From positions 37,926-101,925 of the forward strand of contig JAUJYZ010001570.1 in assembly GCA_033675265.1 (NCBI GenBank): 64,000 bases of DNA, read 5' to 3'. This document shows, one piece after another, positions 22,441 through 34,369 of this stretch. The notes below the pieces were generated by a model, which saw nothing but the letters and a program-made list of their open reading frames with translations, made no database searches and had not been told where the DNA came from. Source of the DNA: Actinostola sp. cb2023. Taxonomy: Eukaryota; Cnidaria; Anthozoa; Actiniaria; Actinostolidae. Position 1 is the first letter of the stretch; every line of letters starts with the position of its first letter. The translations under genes and the position numbers were made by a program.

Positions 22441-22712
22441 AGTCATTTGCAAAAATTCTGGCCGCTACGAAACTATCAATATATCGGGTGCATTATGGGT
22501 AATTAAATAATAGAAAATTCCCCTTAAAGCGGGTTAACGCCAGCAAAGTTGGTAGAAATATTTAGTATAATGTTTATTTTAGTCATACGTTTGTTGTTTG
22601 TAAATTTTGCTTCATTTAATAAGTTAGGAAACTCAAAATAGTATTATTTAATTACCCATAATGCACCCGATATATTGATATATCGTGGCGGCCAGAATTT
22701 TTGCAAATGACT
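22441..22712. mobile_element. MITE, 272 bp, with about 80-bp terminal inverted repeats
   Basis: The left arm begins AGTCATTTGCAAAAATTCTG and the right arm ends CAGAATTTTTGCAAATGACT. The arms also share ATATCGGGTGCATTATGGG and GGTAATTAAATAAT. The loop of about 90 bp is non-coding. Confidence 0.92.
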
Positions 22713-22870
22713 AGTGTACATATACAGTATATCAATAATTATGAACTACAAAATTAATAACGTATATATATGTATATGGATTTTCCTTCTTGTAAACTAA
22801 TATTGAAACAAATTATATATGTAATAATAGATGAATGTAAAGTGTTGTACTGAAAACAAACATCAATAGT

Positions 22871-22913
<43 letters not shown>
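22871..22913. repeat. (ATCA)n tetranucleotide microsatellite
   Basis: About ten uninterrupted ATCA/CAAT units. Confidence 0.95.
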
Positions 22914-22970
22914 CCCTTCTGGTCGGATAAAAAAACATGGCTAAAATTCAATGAGAAATGGAGAATTATA

Positions 22971-23112
22971 GAGTACAAACCATATGTCCGTGAAACAATA
23001 CTAACTAATTAGTACTAAATAGCACTGATGAAACAATAGAAAACAATAGATATAACACTATTTAGTACTATTTAGTAATAGTATTATTTCACGGACATAT
23101 GGCTTGCACTCT
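22971..23112. mobile_element. Small palindromic MITE, 142 bp
   Basis: The arms are GAGTACAAACCATATGTCCG and CGGACATATGGCTTGCACTC, continued by TGAAACAATACTAA against TTAGTAATAGTATTATTTCA. The centre is filled with TAGTACTAAATAG-type words. Confidence 0.85.
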
Positions 23113-24225
23113 ATATAACTACAAAATAAAATATCAACAACATACAGTAGTTCACTGACGTGGCAAAATTAAAATTCACTTTACAGCTTCGGTTCATTGG
23201 TATGAAAACTAGACAGATCCAGGTCAATCCTTTGCTTCTGTGATATTTTAACTATTTTTAGCTATTTCCATTTAGTCCGAACATCTCAGTCCAGAAGTCA
23301 ATTATAAAAACACACTAACAGCTTCATGCAGAAATATGCAGAAACATGCTAATAAATAATGACAAAAAACATCATTCAGAGACATTTTTGAAAAGACACC
23401 ATTTCAAATTTAAAATACTGACTGACTATTTGGATTCCTGGTGGGAGTTACGAGTCAGAAACGTCTTAGTGTTTTAATTAAACCAACATTATAGAAACAA
23501 TCGAGTTCATTTATTATTCTCGTAAAATGTCCCGTCCGTTGACAAGGCCTTTGAAATGATTTGAAGGATTTAAGCAAACTGAAACGAATTGCTGAAGGCA
23601 AAGTCAACATTGAGGACTGCTGACGCCAGTATAACATAGCGTAAACAATTACCGCACGGGAGACATGAAATTCATTTACAAAGTTAAGTAATTTAGAGTT
23701 TGACTTTTTGACAATCGATTGCTATGCAGAGGTACTGTACGGTCTGAGATATTTTGGATCCAGTTATAACGCAGGCTAGTATGCAGTAATTAGCAAATCT
23801 GGAGGGCTATTCAAGAACTCAAGGTAATTAAAATAAATTAGGCCTGGATAAACGAGTGACAATTTGACTTAAACTTGCCCGTTCAAGTCATCGTCTAAGC
23901 TTCCGAAAAGTAATAAGATCACCCAAGAGTTACGAGACTGAGATATAGCGCAAAGCGTGACCAGTTGAAAGAGCTGCAGAGAAGAAGAAGCATTGAATCA
24001 CACAACAACACAAGGCGTCCATTGATAATAACATTCGTATATTGCAGAAAGTCAGAGAACCTTGAGAAGTGTTTCAGCTCTGAGTTCAATTAGTGTTGAC
24101 CGGACGCCAACACTGCCACTCCCCTCCATTCATGTATCACGCTGTTCGCCTTTTCATAACGTGACTTTAGTTCCACAGCAAAAACAAGACAGTCGTACGA
24201 GTCCATCACTGCGGTAAACAACGCT

Positions 24226-25801
24226 ATGATCTCGAATGTGGATATCGCTTTGACCGTTTTCTTCGTCATCTTCGTTGTGATTGACTTGTTTATTAATGTT
24301 GTTCTGGGTCTGGCCATCCATCGGAAAAAGTCATTGCAAACTCCGATGAATTTACTCATTTTTCATCTGGCAATAGCCGATATCCTGATTGGAGTGTTTG
24401 TCGTTCCAAGGCATATTCTTAACTATGCGATTACGTACCCAAATGACACATCTAGCGATTATATCTGCAAGCTTATCACCGGTGGCAACTTTATCTGGAC
24501 TTCAGTCACAGCATCAAGCGGATTTCTGACCATCATAGCCCTGGAGAGACTTTTTGCCGTTGTCTTTCCTCACAAAGCCAGGCTTCGAATCACTAAACGA
24601 AGGCTGAAGTGGCTTGTTGGGGCATGTTGGCTGGCGTCGTTTGCCTTCAATCTACCAAGTCTACTGGTTCTGAAGTATGATCATAAAGCACAGTTTTGTC
24701 TGGAATTCTGGCCAGAGTGGGTCAACCCCAAAGCCTATGTGGGACTTGCATTCTTTGCTGGAAACTTTTCAGTCATTGCTATGTACATACTGTACTCTAT
24801 GATTTTATACAGTTTGTGGAAAACGCGCAAAGCGGTGAGTGAAGTGTCAAGAACTGCAAGAATCAACGCAAGGAAGAGAGTAACCAAGATGTTGATCCTG
24901 ATGACGTTTTTCCACACTTTATGCCGTACACCCAACTACACGTTCTACATGTTGATCTACTTCGACCCTGATGCCAAGTATGGATCAAGTGTGTACAGCT
25001 TCACCGTGTTCTTAATTCTCCTGAACTCCGCCTCGCATCCATTTTTTCTACTGTTGGTACATGGATAATTTGCGCCGACAAGTGTTTGCAATACTGCCTC
25101 CCATTTTCTCAGGTCACTGTCCAGCAAGGCTAAGGACCTTCAACTTGGTTTCATCAGCTGACGAAACGGCAGTGAGCGGCACTGTAAATGAAGAGTCCAG
25201 ACTGAAGTTAAAAGGAGAAAAAGTCGTACATAGTTACACGGTTGGCTCCGAGAGTGAGGAAGAAGTGAAGAAGTCCAAGATCAAACTCAAGAAATACAAA
25301 GGCCATGGGAAAGTGAACAGGGAAATTGACATTTCTGAGAATAGTGGAACCCAGAGTGGGAGAGCCACGCCGATTATTGCACATAAGAAGCTAGATCCAC
25401 CATTGAACACTAGCAGCGACTGTGGAGACACTAAAATCTGTCAAGATACGACGCGGTTGGTGAACGAAGAGAGAAACGAAAGCGAGAATCCAAGTAACAG
25501 CGGAACGGTGAGCGTTGAGGCGCAGCGAAACACATTAAACACTGATCTGATTTCTTTGAGCCAAAACAGCGAAGAAGAGCATAAAATTGTCGAGGATGAA
25601 AGTAAATGTCAAGAAGATGAAGTAGACGACAACGAGAGCAAAGAGAAAAATGATGAAAACCAAAATAGAGATGAACAAAGCTCGACAAAAGAAGATGAGA
25701 ATATTAATCCCGACGAGAATGAAACTAGAGAACAACAGGGAGGTGACAAACCCCATGACATCAAGGACATCATACTCGAAACAGACTCAGTAGATGTATA
25801 A
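24226..25801 (+). CDS. Rhodopsin-like GPCR 2 with long acidic C-tail; one-base frameshift
   Basis: Codons 1-280 (24226-25068) encode seven transmembrane segments: TM2 HLAIAD, TM3 CKLITGG with ERL, ECL2 FCLEFWPEW, TM6 LCRTPNYTFYML and TM7 NSASHPFF, all like GPCR 1, 3 and 4. At a T6 run (25042-25047) the frame is one base long, so it ends at TGA/TAA soon after (25066-25068). Read with five Ts, the frame continues through HPFFYCWYMDNLRRQ into 245 more residues to the stop at 25799-25801, 524 aa in all. That tail is highly charged (SESEEEVKKSK, EDEVDDNESKEKND) and ends SVDV, a possible class II PDZ ligand. A sequencing error, a polymorphism or a true truncation just after TM7 are all possible. 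The conserved tail composition favours an error or a very recent mutation. Confidence 0.8.
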
Positions 25802-26049
25802 CTGATTACCTCTGAATTTCAAGGGACAATAACCGGGACCCAATAACCGGGACAATAACCGGGACTGCAATAACCTTTTTCACATCGCGGATATCGCCGA
25901 AAACTGTGTTAACAATTTTGGGTAATATTGATTGAGTATATGTATATCTCAATTTCAATAATTCATTAATTGATTATTGATATCCGCTATCAACACTTCA
26001 AGAGAATATGTTCAAGACATTGAAAAATTCAAATACGTGAAGTCACAGT

Positions 26050-26197
26050 GACGTGTTTGTCTCTTTTTTCATTGTGTTTCGATGGCCGACGTTTCAACAT
26101 TATCAATGAACACTCCTGTGAAGACGACCATTGATTCAATGGCTGAAACGTCTGCCATCGAAAAACAACGGAGAAAAAAAGAGAGACAAAACACGTA
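26050..26197. mobile_element. Palindromic MITE
   Basis: GTGACGTGTTTGTCTC and TCGATGGCCGACGTTTCA on the left pair imperfectly with TGAAACGTCTGCCATCGA and GAGACAAAACACGTAC on the right. The loop is about 50 bp and non-coding. Confidence 0.75.
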
Positions 26198-26676
26198 CCG
26201 TATTTGAATTATTTATACACCAGGTTCATTCCAATAATGTTTATACGGTTCCAATTCAATTTCAAAACGCGTCTGTACGTTGTGGAGTAGCAATCTCCGA
26301 GTTTTTATTACAGATTCTAACAAGTCAATTGTTTTTTAATGCAAGTATTTTGTAAATCGTTACAGTTTTAAGGCATTACATTATGAGTATACTTTTATAT
26401 TCCAACATTTTGCTATATTCAGTATCACGTGACATTATATATTCGTACAACTGTTTTGTTACAATTTCAAGCTGTTTACCAAGAAACCATTTTAATATGT
26501 TAATAAATACAACAAACGGTAATCAAAAAAAAGAGAATTCAATAAGTCAATCAGTGATTCAGTTGTTTTGTCCACTGTTTCACTGGAAACAATACGCGCT
26601 CGTCAAAACTTGGAGATTCATTGAAATGTTCTAAACCAATGTCACCATTATATAATGGTCTCTTGCCGGCATTGAA

Positions 26677-26850
26677 AATTTCCAATGAATTTCCAATGAA
26701 TTTCCAATGAATTTCCAATGAATTTCCAATGAATTTCCAATGAATTTCCAATGAATTTCCAATGAATTTCCAATGAATTTCCAATGAGTTTCCAATGAAT
26801 TTCCAATGAATTTCCAATGAATTTCCAATGAATTTTCAATGAATTTCCAA
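26677..26850. repeat. 11-bp minisatellite (ATTTCCAATGA)n
   Basis: About 16 nearly perfect units. Because 11 is not a multiple of 3 yet no unit makes a stop on the minus strand, all three minus frames read as an 11-residue period (EIHWKFIGNSL). This is repeat-derived and not a protein. Confidence 0.97.
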
Positions 26851-26995
26851 GGTTTGAAGAGTGTGTGGTTCTTGCAGTGTGTGCGATGTCGTGCAACATG
26901 TATTGTTGCACGGACGTTTGATCGTCAATCTGAAAGTGAAAGGCAGGCCACAGAAAATCTCATTGATTTGAGAGCTACAGGGATGTCAGTGTCAA

Positions 26996-29900
26996 AGCAA
27001 TCTGTGACAACACCTCTTCTAGGGGAAACACCGCAAACAAAAATGAAACTGCCAAGTTTATTGCAACACAACAAAATCTTGGAAAGTTGACAATCAGTAC
27101 TTAGTTACTGACTGATAATTTGTTTTCTGTCTGTTGCGCGCAAGTTTTTGACGTTATTTCTATGAATATAAGATTCTATAGGAACCAACGGTGACTCACG
27201 GACACTGATAATGCCGAACAATTGAACGCGTACTTGAAACTGAAATTGCGCGCAACATTGCAGGAGTAAACAGACCAAAAGCTGCGATTTTTCATACCCT
27301 AGAACTAAATCTGAAAAGCTATACCCTGTTGGCCGGGGCTCATACAAACTGTATTTGAAGCATAACTCGGTTATTTTGAGAAACTACGGGAAACCTTCCT
27401 TTTATGCATGATACATCCCCCCCCCCCCCCGGTAATAAATGAAAGCCTCTATAGGCCAACAATAATGTTGACCATGGAATTTTTGCGCTATATAAGTATT
27501 AAATTATTATTATTATATTTTAATACTGTGTCGCCGGTGATAAAGACAACAATCTGCTTCATTCTTTTTGATTGTATAGCACATTTTCACTTCCCAAATA
27601 TACCTATATCTTTATCAATGTATGAGACTGTGAAATGAATAATTACGTATATATACATACATACATACATAAACTTTATTTAACACGGAATCTCTTCATT
27701 ACAAGAAGAAAAGAACAAAAAAAACTGGCACGTAACGTAAAGCAAATGTAATTATTATTTCAGTCTCGTGATGATGTGATGTACGAGTGTGATTTGGGAA
27801 TGAAAATGTGCCGTACAAAATCTCTCCTGCTTTGATAACGACACCGATTATAGGTTTTATTCATACACATGCTGAATGATATTCTTGCATTGTAAACTAC
27901 AGTATCAATTCAGTTTTACTGTGCCACTTTATATTTGAATCATTTTCTCGATAGAGCCGGACAGTAAATGATTGTACTAATTCGAAATGGTGACAGCTTT
28001 CACATTTCTAAAATAAGAGTCAAGAAATCATTTGCACCTGCTACATGTTTACAATAGTTGGTGGCAGCCAAAAAGGATTGTATTAAGTTACCGCATTGCC
28101 AGGTGAATGGCATAACAGTTTTACAGAACCTAACCTAGTGGATGGGTGAATGGTAAGCTGATAAAATCTCCTAACATTAGTGTCGTTGCAGGAGGCTTCA
28201 AACTACTGGCATTCTTGAATTTCATTACCCATAAGGACTTTATTTCGCCGATATGCGCGGAATTGACACCTCGTTTTAGATGAAATAGTTATGAGGTAAG
28301 TCTTTTCTTTTTTTTTACCTTTAAAAATGTAACTTAACGTAAAAAGACAAATCATAAAAAAAACATTGTTTTCCTAATCGCTTTTCCATCCGCATTTACA
28401 CATCGCAGTAGGCAGTTAATGTTTAGTTCATCTTTGAACGGAACCAGCCGGTAGGCGACCAACGAGGAGCTAGTAAAACGTGCTGCTTCACTGATGTTAC
28501 TCATCCAGATTTGTTTGGATTTTTTTCAGTTGTTTTACGTGGATCCTCCATCGACGAGAGAGAAATCAACGTCATTTCTGCATCCTTGTGTAAACTAAGG
28601 ATTGCAATTTCCCTTAAATAAATCAACATTTATTACTTGAGGTTGACATTTCTACTCTCGTCTCGAAATTAAAACAAAACGATTTTCTGGAAATCACTTC
28701 GAGTCAACGCCTTGCGCAATAACCAGCGCAATCCTTGGACACACATTTGACTTGGAAGAGAAAGGTAATATATTCGTCATACGATGACAGTAGAAGAGAC
28801 GGTCTTGGCGTTTTCATTTGCCATTACTTCTACCACTGGTATTGTATTTAATGTGCTGGTAATAATAGTCATAATGCGCAATAACTCGTTACGAACACCG
28901 ATGAACTATTTACTACTGAACTTAGCAGTCAGTGATGTTATGATCTCGATTTTTGTTCTTCCGCGCCACGTTTTTTTCCACGCGTTTGGTCACCAGGAAG
29001 ATTTGAGGGGGCACCTTTTGTGCAAGTTCATTTCTGGAGGAGCGTTCATTTGGATTGGAGCGACGGCTGAGGGCTACACGCTTATCACGATAGCGGTTGA
29101 AAGGTTCATTGCTGTTACTCATCCACATAGCATCAAGTCACGGATAACTGTAGGAAAACTCAAGTGGATCGTCCCTCTTTGTTGGGTGATCAACACAACG
29201 GTAAACGCACCAACGTTGGTAGCACTTTCATATAACAAGAAGAGCGATTATTGCCATGAGTCTTGGCCTGAATGGGTTCAACCAAAAGTTTATGTCAGTT
29301 TTATTTTTGTGGTGGGAATAAGCTCAGTTGTTGGAATGTTTGTGCTTTACTCGTTTGTCATCTACTCGCTGTGGAGCAGCCATAACAACACCGTTGAAGC
29401 AGCCCAAAACGCGCGTATGAGAATGCGCAAACGCGTGACCAAAATGCTCGTAACGATCACGTTTTTTCACGCGTTTTGTCGTTTACCGAACTACACGTTC
29501 TACCTCCTGGCGTACGTTTCACCAGGCGTGATTTACGGCTCACTGGTGTATGATATTACTGTTTTGTTTATTGTCATCAACTCTGCATCGCATCCCTTCT
29601 TGTTGTGCTTGCATTTGAGTGCGTTTCGCCAGGGAATTAAACGTCTACTGCGATGTGGGTATGCAATGGTCGAACCTGCTAACCTAATGGAGAGCACGGT
29701 TCAGTTTAACGTTGGACGTATAAACTTTGAAAGACACACTGACAGACAGGATGGAGAAGGAATTCATGTACTCAGCGTACCGCATCAGTAATTGTTCTCC
29801 TGCTACCATCTTTATACCTCAGTGTCTGTAGAACACGATTATCAAGGCGTTTACCTTTTACATTAGCGGAGCCTTTATGCATACTATCGTTATTTAATTC

Positions 29901-30240
29901 AGTTTTGTTCAGTAATACATAGATATAGAAAGGGGATCAGTTTCAGTCACACAAAAAATAGAGGTCGAAAAATATATCAGTACTGAAAAGTAACAATCTG
30001 AACCCAAGGTACAATAACATGACGGAAAAACAAAATGACAACCATGGATATTAAGAAAGCAAAGACTCGGAAACAGATTTACACAAACTTTCAAACTCCC
30101 ATTATCTTTATTTACTCAATTGAGCGATTTGTCGTGAATTACGTAGCAAACAAAAGACAAATTGTCAATCTCGTACGATGTCAAGCAGGTGTTTGGTGTA
30201 CTGTTACTAGGCAACGGTAGTTTACGCAACATGTCACTAT
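26996..30240 (+). repeat. Recent tandem duplication, unit A (with GPCR 3)
   Basis: The unit begins AGCAATCTGTGACAACACC and ends ACGCAACATGTCACTAT. It matches 30333-33572 almost base for base, including UTRs and flanks; differences are scattered substitutions and homopolymer slips. A 92-bp spacer (30241-30332) joins it to unit B. Confidence 0.97.
28784..29791 (+). CDS. Rhodopsin-like GPCR 3, single coding exon (335 aa)
   Basis: A seven-transmembrane receptor. TM1 contains VFNVLVIIVIM, TM2 NLAVSD, TM3 LLCKFISGG with ERF in place of DRY, ECL2 YCHESWPEW, TM5 VSFIFVVGISSVVGMFVLYS, TM6 FCRLPNYTFYLL and TM7 NSASHPFLL in place of NPxxY. The tail is short and ends LSVPHQ. The ATG at 28784 has A at -3. 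It differs from GPCR 4 by four substitutions and one extra Phe. The ligand is unknown. The shared C-x-E-x-WP-x-W loop and PNYTF TM6 tie it to GPCR 1 and 2 as one local lineage. Plasma-membrane signalling is inferred from the fold. Confidence 0.92.
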   Translation: MTVEETVLAFSFAITSTTGIVFNVLVIIVIMRNNSLRTPMNYLLLNLAVSDVMISIFVLPRHVFFHAFGHQEDLRGHLLCKFISGGAFIWIGATAEGYTLITIAVERFIAVTHPHSIKSRITVGKLKWIVPLCWVINTTVNAPTLVALSYNKKSDYCHESWPEWVQPKVYVSFIFVVGISSVVGMFVLYSFVIYSLWSSHNNTVEAAQNARMRMRKRVTKMLVTITFFHAFCRLPNYTFYLLAYVSPGVIYGSLVYDITVLFIVINSASHPFLLCLHLSAFRQGIKRLLRCGYAMVEPANLMESTVQFNVGRINFERHTDRQDGEGIHVLSVPHQ

Positions 30241-30332
30241 AAACATCAACGTTGCCAAGGGAATAACATTCAAAACATAAAGTCACTCCGACTTCTCTAA
30301 TGTAGCTTTGTTCATCACGATCTGTGAATTAT

Positions 30333-33300
30333 AGCAATCTGTGACAACACCTCTTCTAGGGGAAACACCGCAAACAAAAATGAAACTGCCAAGTTTATTG
30401 CAACACAACAAAATCTTGGAAAGTTGACAATCAGTACTTAGTTACTGACCGATAATTTGTTTTCTGTCTGTTGCGCGCAAGTTTTTGACGTTATTTCTAT
30501 GAATATAAGATTCTATAGGAACCAACGGTGACTCACGGACACTGATAATGCCGAACAATTGAACGCGTACTTGAAACTGAAATTGCGCGCAACATTGCAG
30601 GAGTAAACAGACCAAAAGCTGCGATTTTTCATACCCTAGAACTAAATCTGAAAAGCTATACCCTGTTGGCCGGGGCTCATACAAACTGTATTTGAAGCAT
30701 AACTCGGTTATTTTGAGAAACTACGGGAAACCTTCCTTTTATGCATGATACATCCCCCCCCCCGGTAATAAATGAAAGCCTCTATAGGCCAACAATAATG
30801 TTGACCATGGAATTTTTGCGCTATATAAGTATTAAATTATTATTATTATATTTTAATTGTCGCCGGTGATAAAGACAACAATCTGCTTCATTCTTTTTGA
30901 TTGTATAGCACATTTTCACTTCCCAAATATACCTATATCTTTATCAATGTATGAGACTGTGAAATGAATAATTACGTATACATACATACATACATACATA
31001 AACTTTATTTAACACGGAATCTCTTCATTACAAGAAGAAAAGAAAAAAAAAAAACTGGCACGTAACGTAAAGCAAATGTAATTATTATTTCAGTCTCGTG
31101 ATGATGTGATGTACGAGTGTGATTTGGGAATGAAAATGTGCCGTACAAAATCTCTCCTGCTTTGATAACGACACCGATTATAGGTTTTATTCATACACAT
31201 GCTGAATGATATTCTTGCATTGTAAACTACAGTATCAATTCAGTTTTACTGTGCTTTTTATTTGAATCATTTTCTCGATAGAGCCGGACAGTAAATGATT
31301 GTACTAATTCGAAATGGTGACAGCTTTCACATTTCTAAAATAAGAGTCAAGAAATCATTTGCACCTGCTACATGTTTACAATAGTTGGTGGCAGCCAAAA
31401 AGGATTGTATTAAGTTACCGCATTGCCAGGTGAATGGCATAACAGTTTTACAGAACCTAACCTAGTGGATGGGTGAATGGTAAGCTGATAAAATCTCCTA
31501 ACATTAGTGTCGTTGCAGGAGGCTTCAAACTACTGGCATTCTTGAATTTCATTACCCATAAGGACTTTATTTCGCCGATATGCGCGGAATTGACACCTCG
31601 TTTTAGATGAAATAGTTATGAGGTAATTCTTTTTTTATTTTTTACCTTTAAAAATGTAACTTAACGTAAAAAGACAAATCATAAAAAAAACATTGTTTTC
31701 CTAATCGCTTTTCCATCCGCATTTACACATCGCAGTAGGCAGTTAATGTTTAGTTCATCTTTGAACGGAACCAGCCGGTAGGCGACCAACGAGGAGCTAG
31801 TAAAACGTGCTGCTTCACTGATGTTACTCATCCAGATTTGTTTGGATTTTTTTCAGTTGTTTTACGTGGATCCTCCATCGACGAGAGAGAAATCAACGTC
31901 ATTTCTGCATCCTTGTGTAAACTAAGGATTGCAATTTCCCTTAAATAAATCAACATTTATTACTTGAGGTTGACATTTCTACTCTCGTCTCGAAATTAAA
32001 AACAAAACGATTTTCTGGAAATCACTTCGAGTCAACGCCTTGCGCAATAAACCAGCGCAATCCTTGGACACACATTTGACTTGGAAGAGAAAGGTAATAT
32101 ATTCGTCATACGATGACAGTAGAAGAGACGGTCTTGGCGTTTTCATTTGCCATTACTTCTACCACTGGTATTGTATTTAATGTGCTGGTAATAATAGTCA
32201 TAATGCGCAATAACTCGTTACGAACACCGATGAACTACTTACTACTGAACTTAGCAGTCAGTGATGTTATGATCTCGATTTTTGTTCTTCCGCGCCACGT
32301 TTTTTTCCACGCGTTTGGTCACCAGGAAGATTTGAGGGGGCACCTTTTGTGCAAGTTCATTTCTGGAGGAGCGTTCATTTGGATTGGAGCGACGGCTGAG
32401 GGCTACACGCTTATCACGATAGCGGTTGAAAGGTTCATTGCTGTTACTCATCCACATAGCATCAAGTCACGGATAACTGTAGGAAAACTCAAGTGGATCG
32501 TCCCTCTTTGTTGGGTGATCAACACAACGGTAAACGCACCAACGTTGGTAGCACTTTCATATAACAAGAAGAGCGATTATTGCCATGAGTCCTGGCCTGA
32601 ATGGGTTCAACCAAAAGCTTATGTCAGTTTTATTTTTGTGGTGGGAATAAGCTCAGTTGTTGGAATGTTTGTGCTTTACTCGTTTGTCATCTACTCGCTG
32701 TGGAGCAGCCATAACAACACCGTTGAAGCAGCCCAAAACGCGCGTTTGAGAATGCGCAAACGCGTGACCAAAATGCTCGTAACGATCACGTTTTTTTTTC
32801 ACGCGTTTTGTCGTTTACCGAACTACACGTTCTACCTCCTGGCGTACGTTTCACCAGGCGTGATTTACGGCTCACTGGTGTATGATATTACTGTTTTGTT
32901 TATTCTCATCAACTCTGCATCGCATCCCTTCTTGTTGTGCTTGCATTTGAGTGCGTTTCGCCAGGGAATTAAACGTCTACTGCGTTGTGGGTATGCAATA
33001 GTCGAACCTGCTAACCTAATGGAGAGCACGGTTCAGTTTAACGTTGGACGTATAAACTTTGAAAGACACACTGACAGACAGGATGGAGAAGGAATTCATG
33101 TACTCAGCGTACCGCATCAGTAATTGTTCTCCTGCTACCATCTTTATACCTCAGTGTCTGTAGAACACGATTATCAAGGCGTTTACCTTTTACATTAGCG
33201 GAGCCTTTATGCATACTATCGTTATTTAATTCAGTTTTGTTCAGTAATACATAGATATATAAAGGGGATCAGTTTCAGTCACACAAGAAATAGAGGTCGA

Positions 33301-33572
33301 AAAATATAGCAGTACTGAAAAGTAACAATCTGAACCCAAGGTACAATAACATGACGGAAAAACAAAATGACAACCATGGATATTAAGAAAGCAAAGACTC
33401 GGAAACAGATTTGCACAAACTTTCAAACTCCCATTACCTTTATTTACTCAATTGAGCGATTTGTCGTGAATTACGTAGCAAACAAAAGACAAATTGTCAA
33501 TCTCGTACGATGTCAAGCAGGTGTTTGGTGTACTGTTACTAGGCAACGGTAGTTTACGCAACATGTCACTAT
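30333..33572 (+). repeat. Recent tandem duplication, unit B (with GPCR 4)
   Basis: This copies unit A at an offset of about 3.33 kb. The homology to unit A ends at CACTAT (33567-33572). What should follow, the 30241-30312 spacer sequence, is found instead at 39079, so the unit was split by the 33573-39078 block. Confidence 0.95.
32113..33123 (+). CDS. Rhodopsin-like GPCR 4, near-identical paralogue of GPCR 3 (336 aa)
   Basis: It has the same landmarks as GPCR 3. Differences are Val to Ala in PK(V/A)YVS, Met to Leu in NAR(M/L)RMRK, an added Phe in ITFF(F)HAF caused by a T6-to-T9 run, Val to Leu in FI(V/L)INSA, and Met to Ile in GYA(M/I)VEP. All keep the frame, so both copies look functional. 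Duplicated 5' and 3' flanks suggest the two are under the same regulation. Confidence 0.92.
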   Translation: MTVEETVLAFSFAITSTTGIVFNVLVIIVIMRNNSLRTPMNYLLLNLAVSDVMISIFVLPRHVFFHAFGHQEDLRGHLLCKFISGGAFIWIGATAEGYTLITIAVERFIAVTHPHSIKSRITVGKLKWIVPLCWVINTTVNAPTLVALSYNKKSDYCHESWPEWVQPKAYVSFIFVVGISSVVGMFVLYSFVIYSLWSSHNNTVEAAQNARLRMRKRVTKMLVTITFFFHAFCRLPNYTFYLLAYVSPGVIYGSLVYDITVLFILINSASHPFLLCLHLSAFRQGIKRLLRCGYAIVEPANLMESTVQFNVGRINFERHTDRQDGEGIHVLSVPHQ

Positions 33573-34369
33573 TCATACCCTATTAATATTCATTATCCCG
33601 TGCGATGACGTAATGAGCATTATATAAGATAGAATTAATTATGCAAATGTGTCAGTTCACCAAGATCGAGTGGGGATGCACATGTCGAGATGATACCGTC
33701 GGCAGCACGGCCTCCTTCTGCGTTTTCTGCTACGTTTCTGCGGCTGACATTCAACAGGCCGTGCTGCCTATTTTTGCCTCGAAAATGCATCCGCTGTGGC
33801 GGCACAAAACCCGTCAATGTCGTCAGTGCCTTTGAATCTTGGTTCTTTCTGGTTTGGCGGTTGCGGGTGTGAACTCTACCGGGTATTGTATGGCCGTTGG
33901 GCAGGTCCAGAACTCTCAGGATAACGAGCAACTACAGGTTTTCGTTTAAGTTCTGTTTCTCTTTGGCTTAATTCTTACCCTGTACATGTGTTTGATTCGG
34001 TAGAAAGTTTTGCAGTATATCTGAATTCTTAATCTTAGTGAGGAGGTTTGTTTGATTCAGGAATGTGGCGTCCATGTGCGTTTCTTTGTTCAAGTCCATT
34101 GGGACTTGATGATGGTATACGTGTTTTTTTTTGTCTTTTGTTTACGTTTTTCTAGGTTGTTGGAGTGGAGCATTTATACCTGAAACGGCGTTGCCATTTT
34201 GCCTTAGAGAATGGAACCTGGATGTGGTGATCCCAGACCAAGCAAGTCTCTGCTACAACCAAGCAAGTCTCTGTGACTCCGGATCAAGAATAGTAGCTGG
34301 ACCGCGCGTTGTGGTAGGTTATTCCAGGGGGAGTGTCGGGGCGCGTCTGTGTACGTGACCCCAGATAAT

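Larger units (their letters stand above)
21986..24225. other. Intergenic between the minisatellite and GPCR 2
   Basis: This contains two palindromic elements (22441-22712, 22971-23112) and a CAAT tract. Between 23113 and 24225 nothing gene-like is seen apart from the presumed GPCR 2 5' flank. Confidence 0.5.
25802..26995. other. Intergenic between GPCR 2 and the receptor duplication
   Basis: This contains short AATAACCGGGAC repeats (25827-25875), a palindromic element at about 26050-26197, and the 11-bp array. The frame 26839-27090 (RCRATCIVARTFDRQSE...) follows an acceptor-like TTCTTGCAG, but no partner exon or known domain was found. Confidence 0.5.

Noticed and set aside
26839..27090. 83-codon plus-strand frame
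   Set aside because: It begins in the 11-bp minisatellite and no partner exon or recognisable domain was found; its end lies in duplicated sequence that has no upstream part in unit B.
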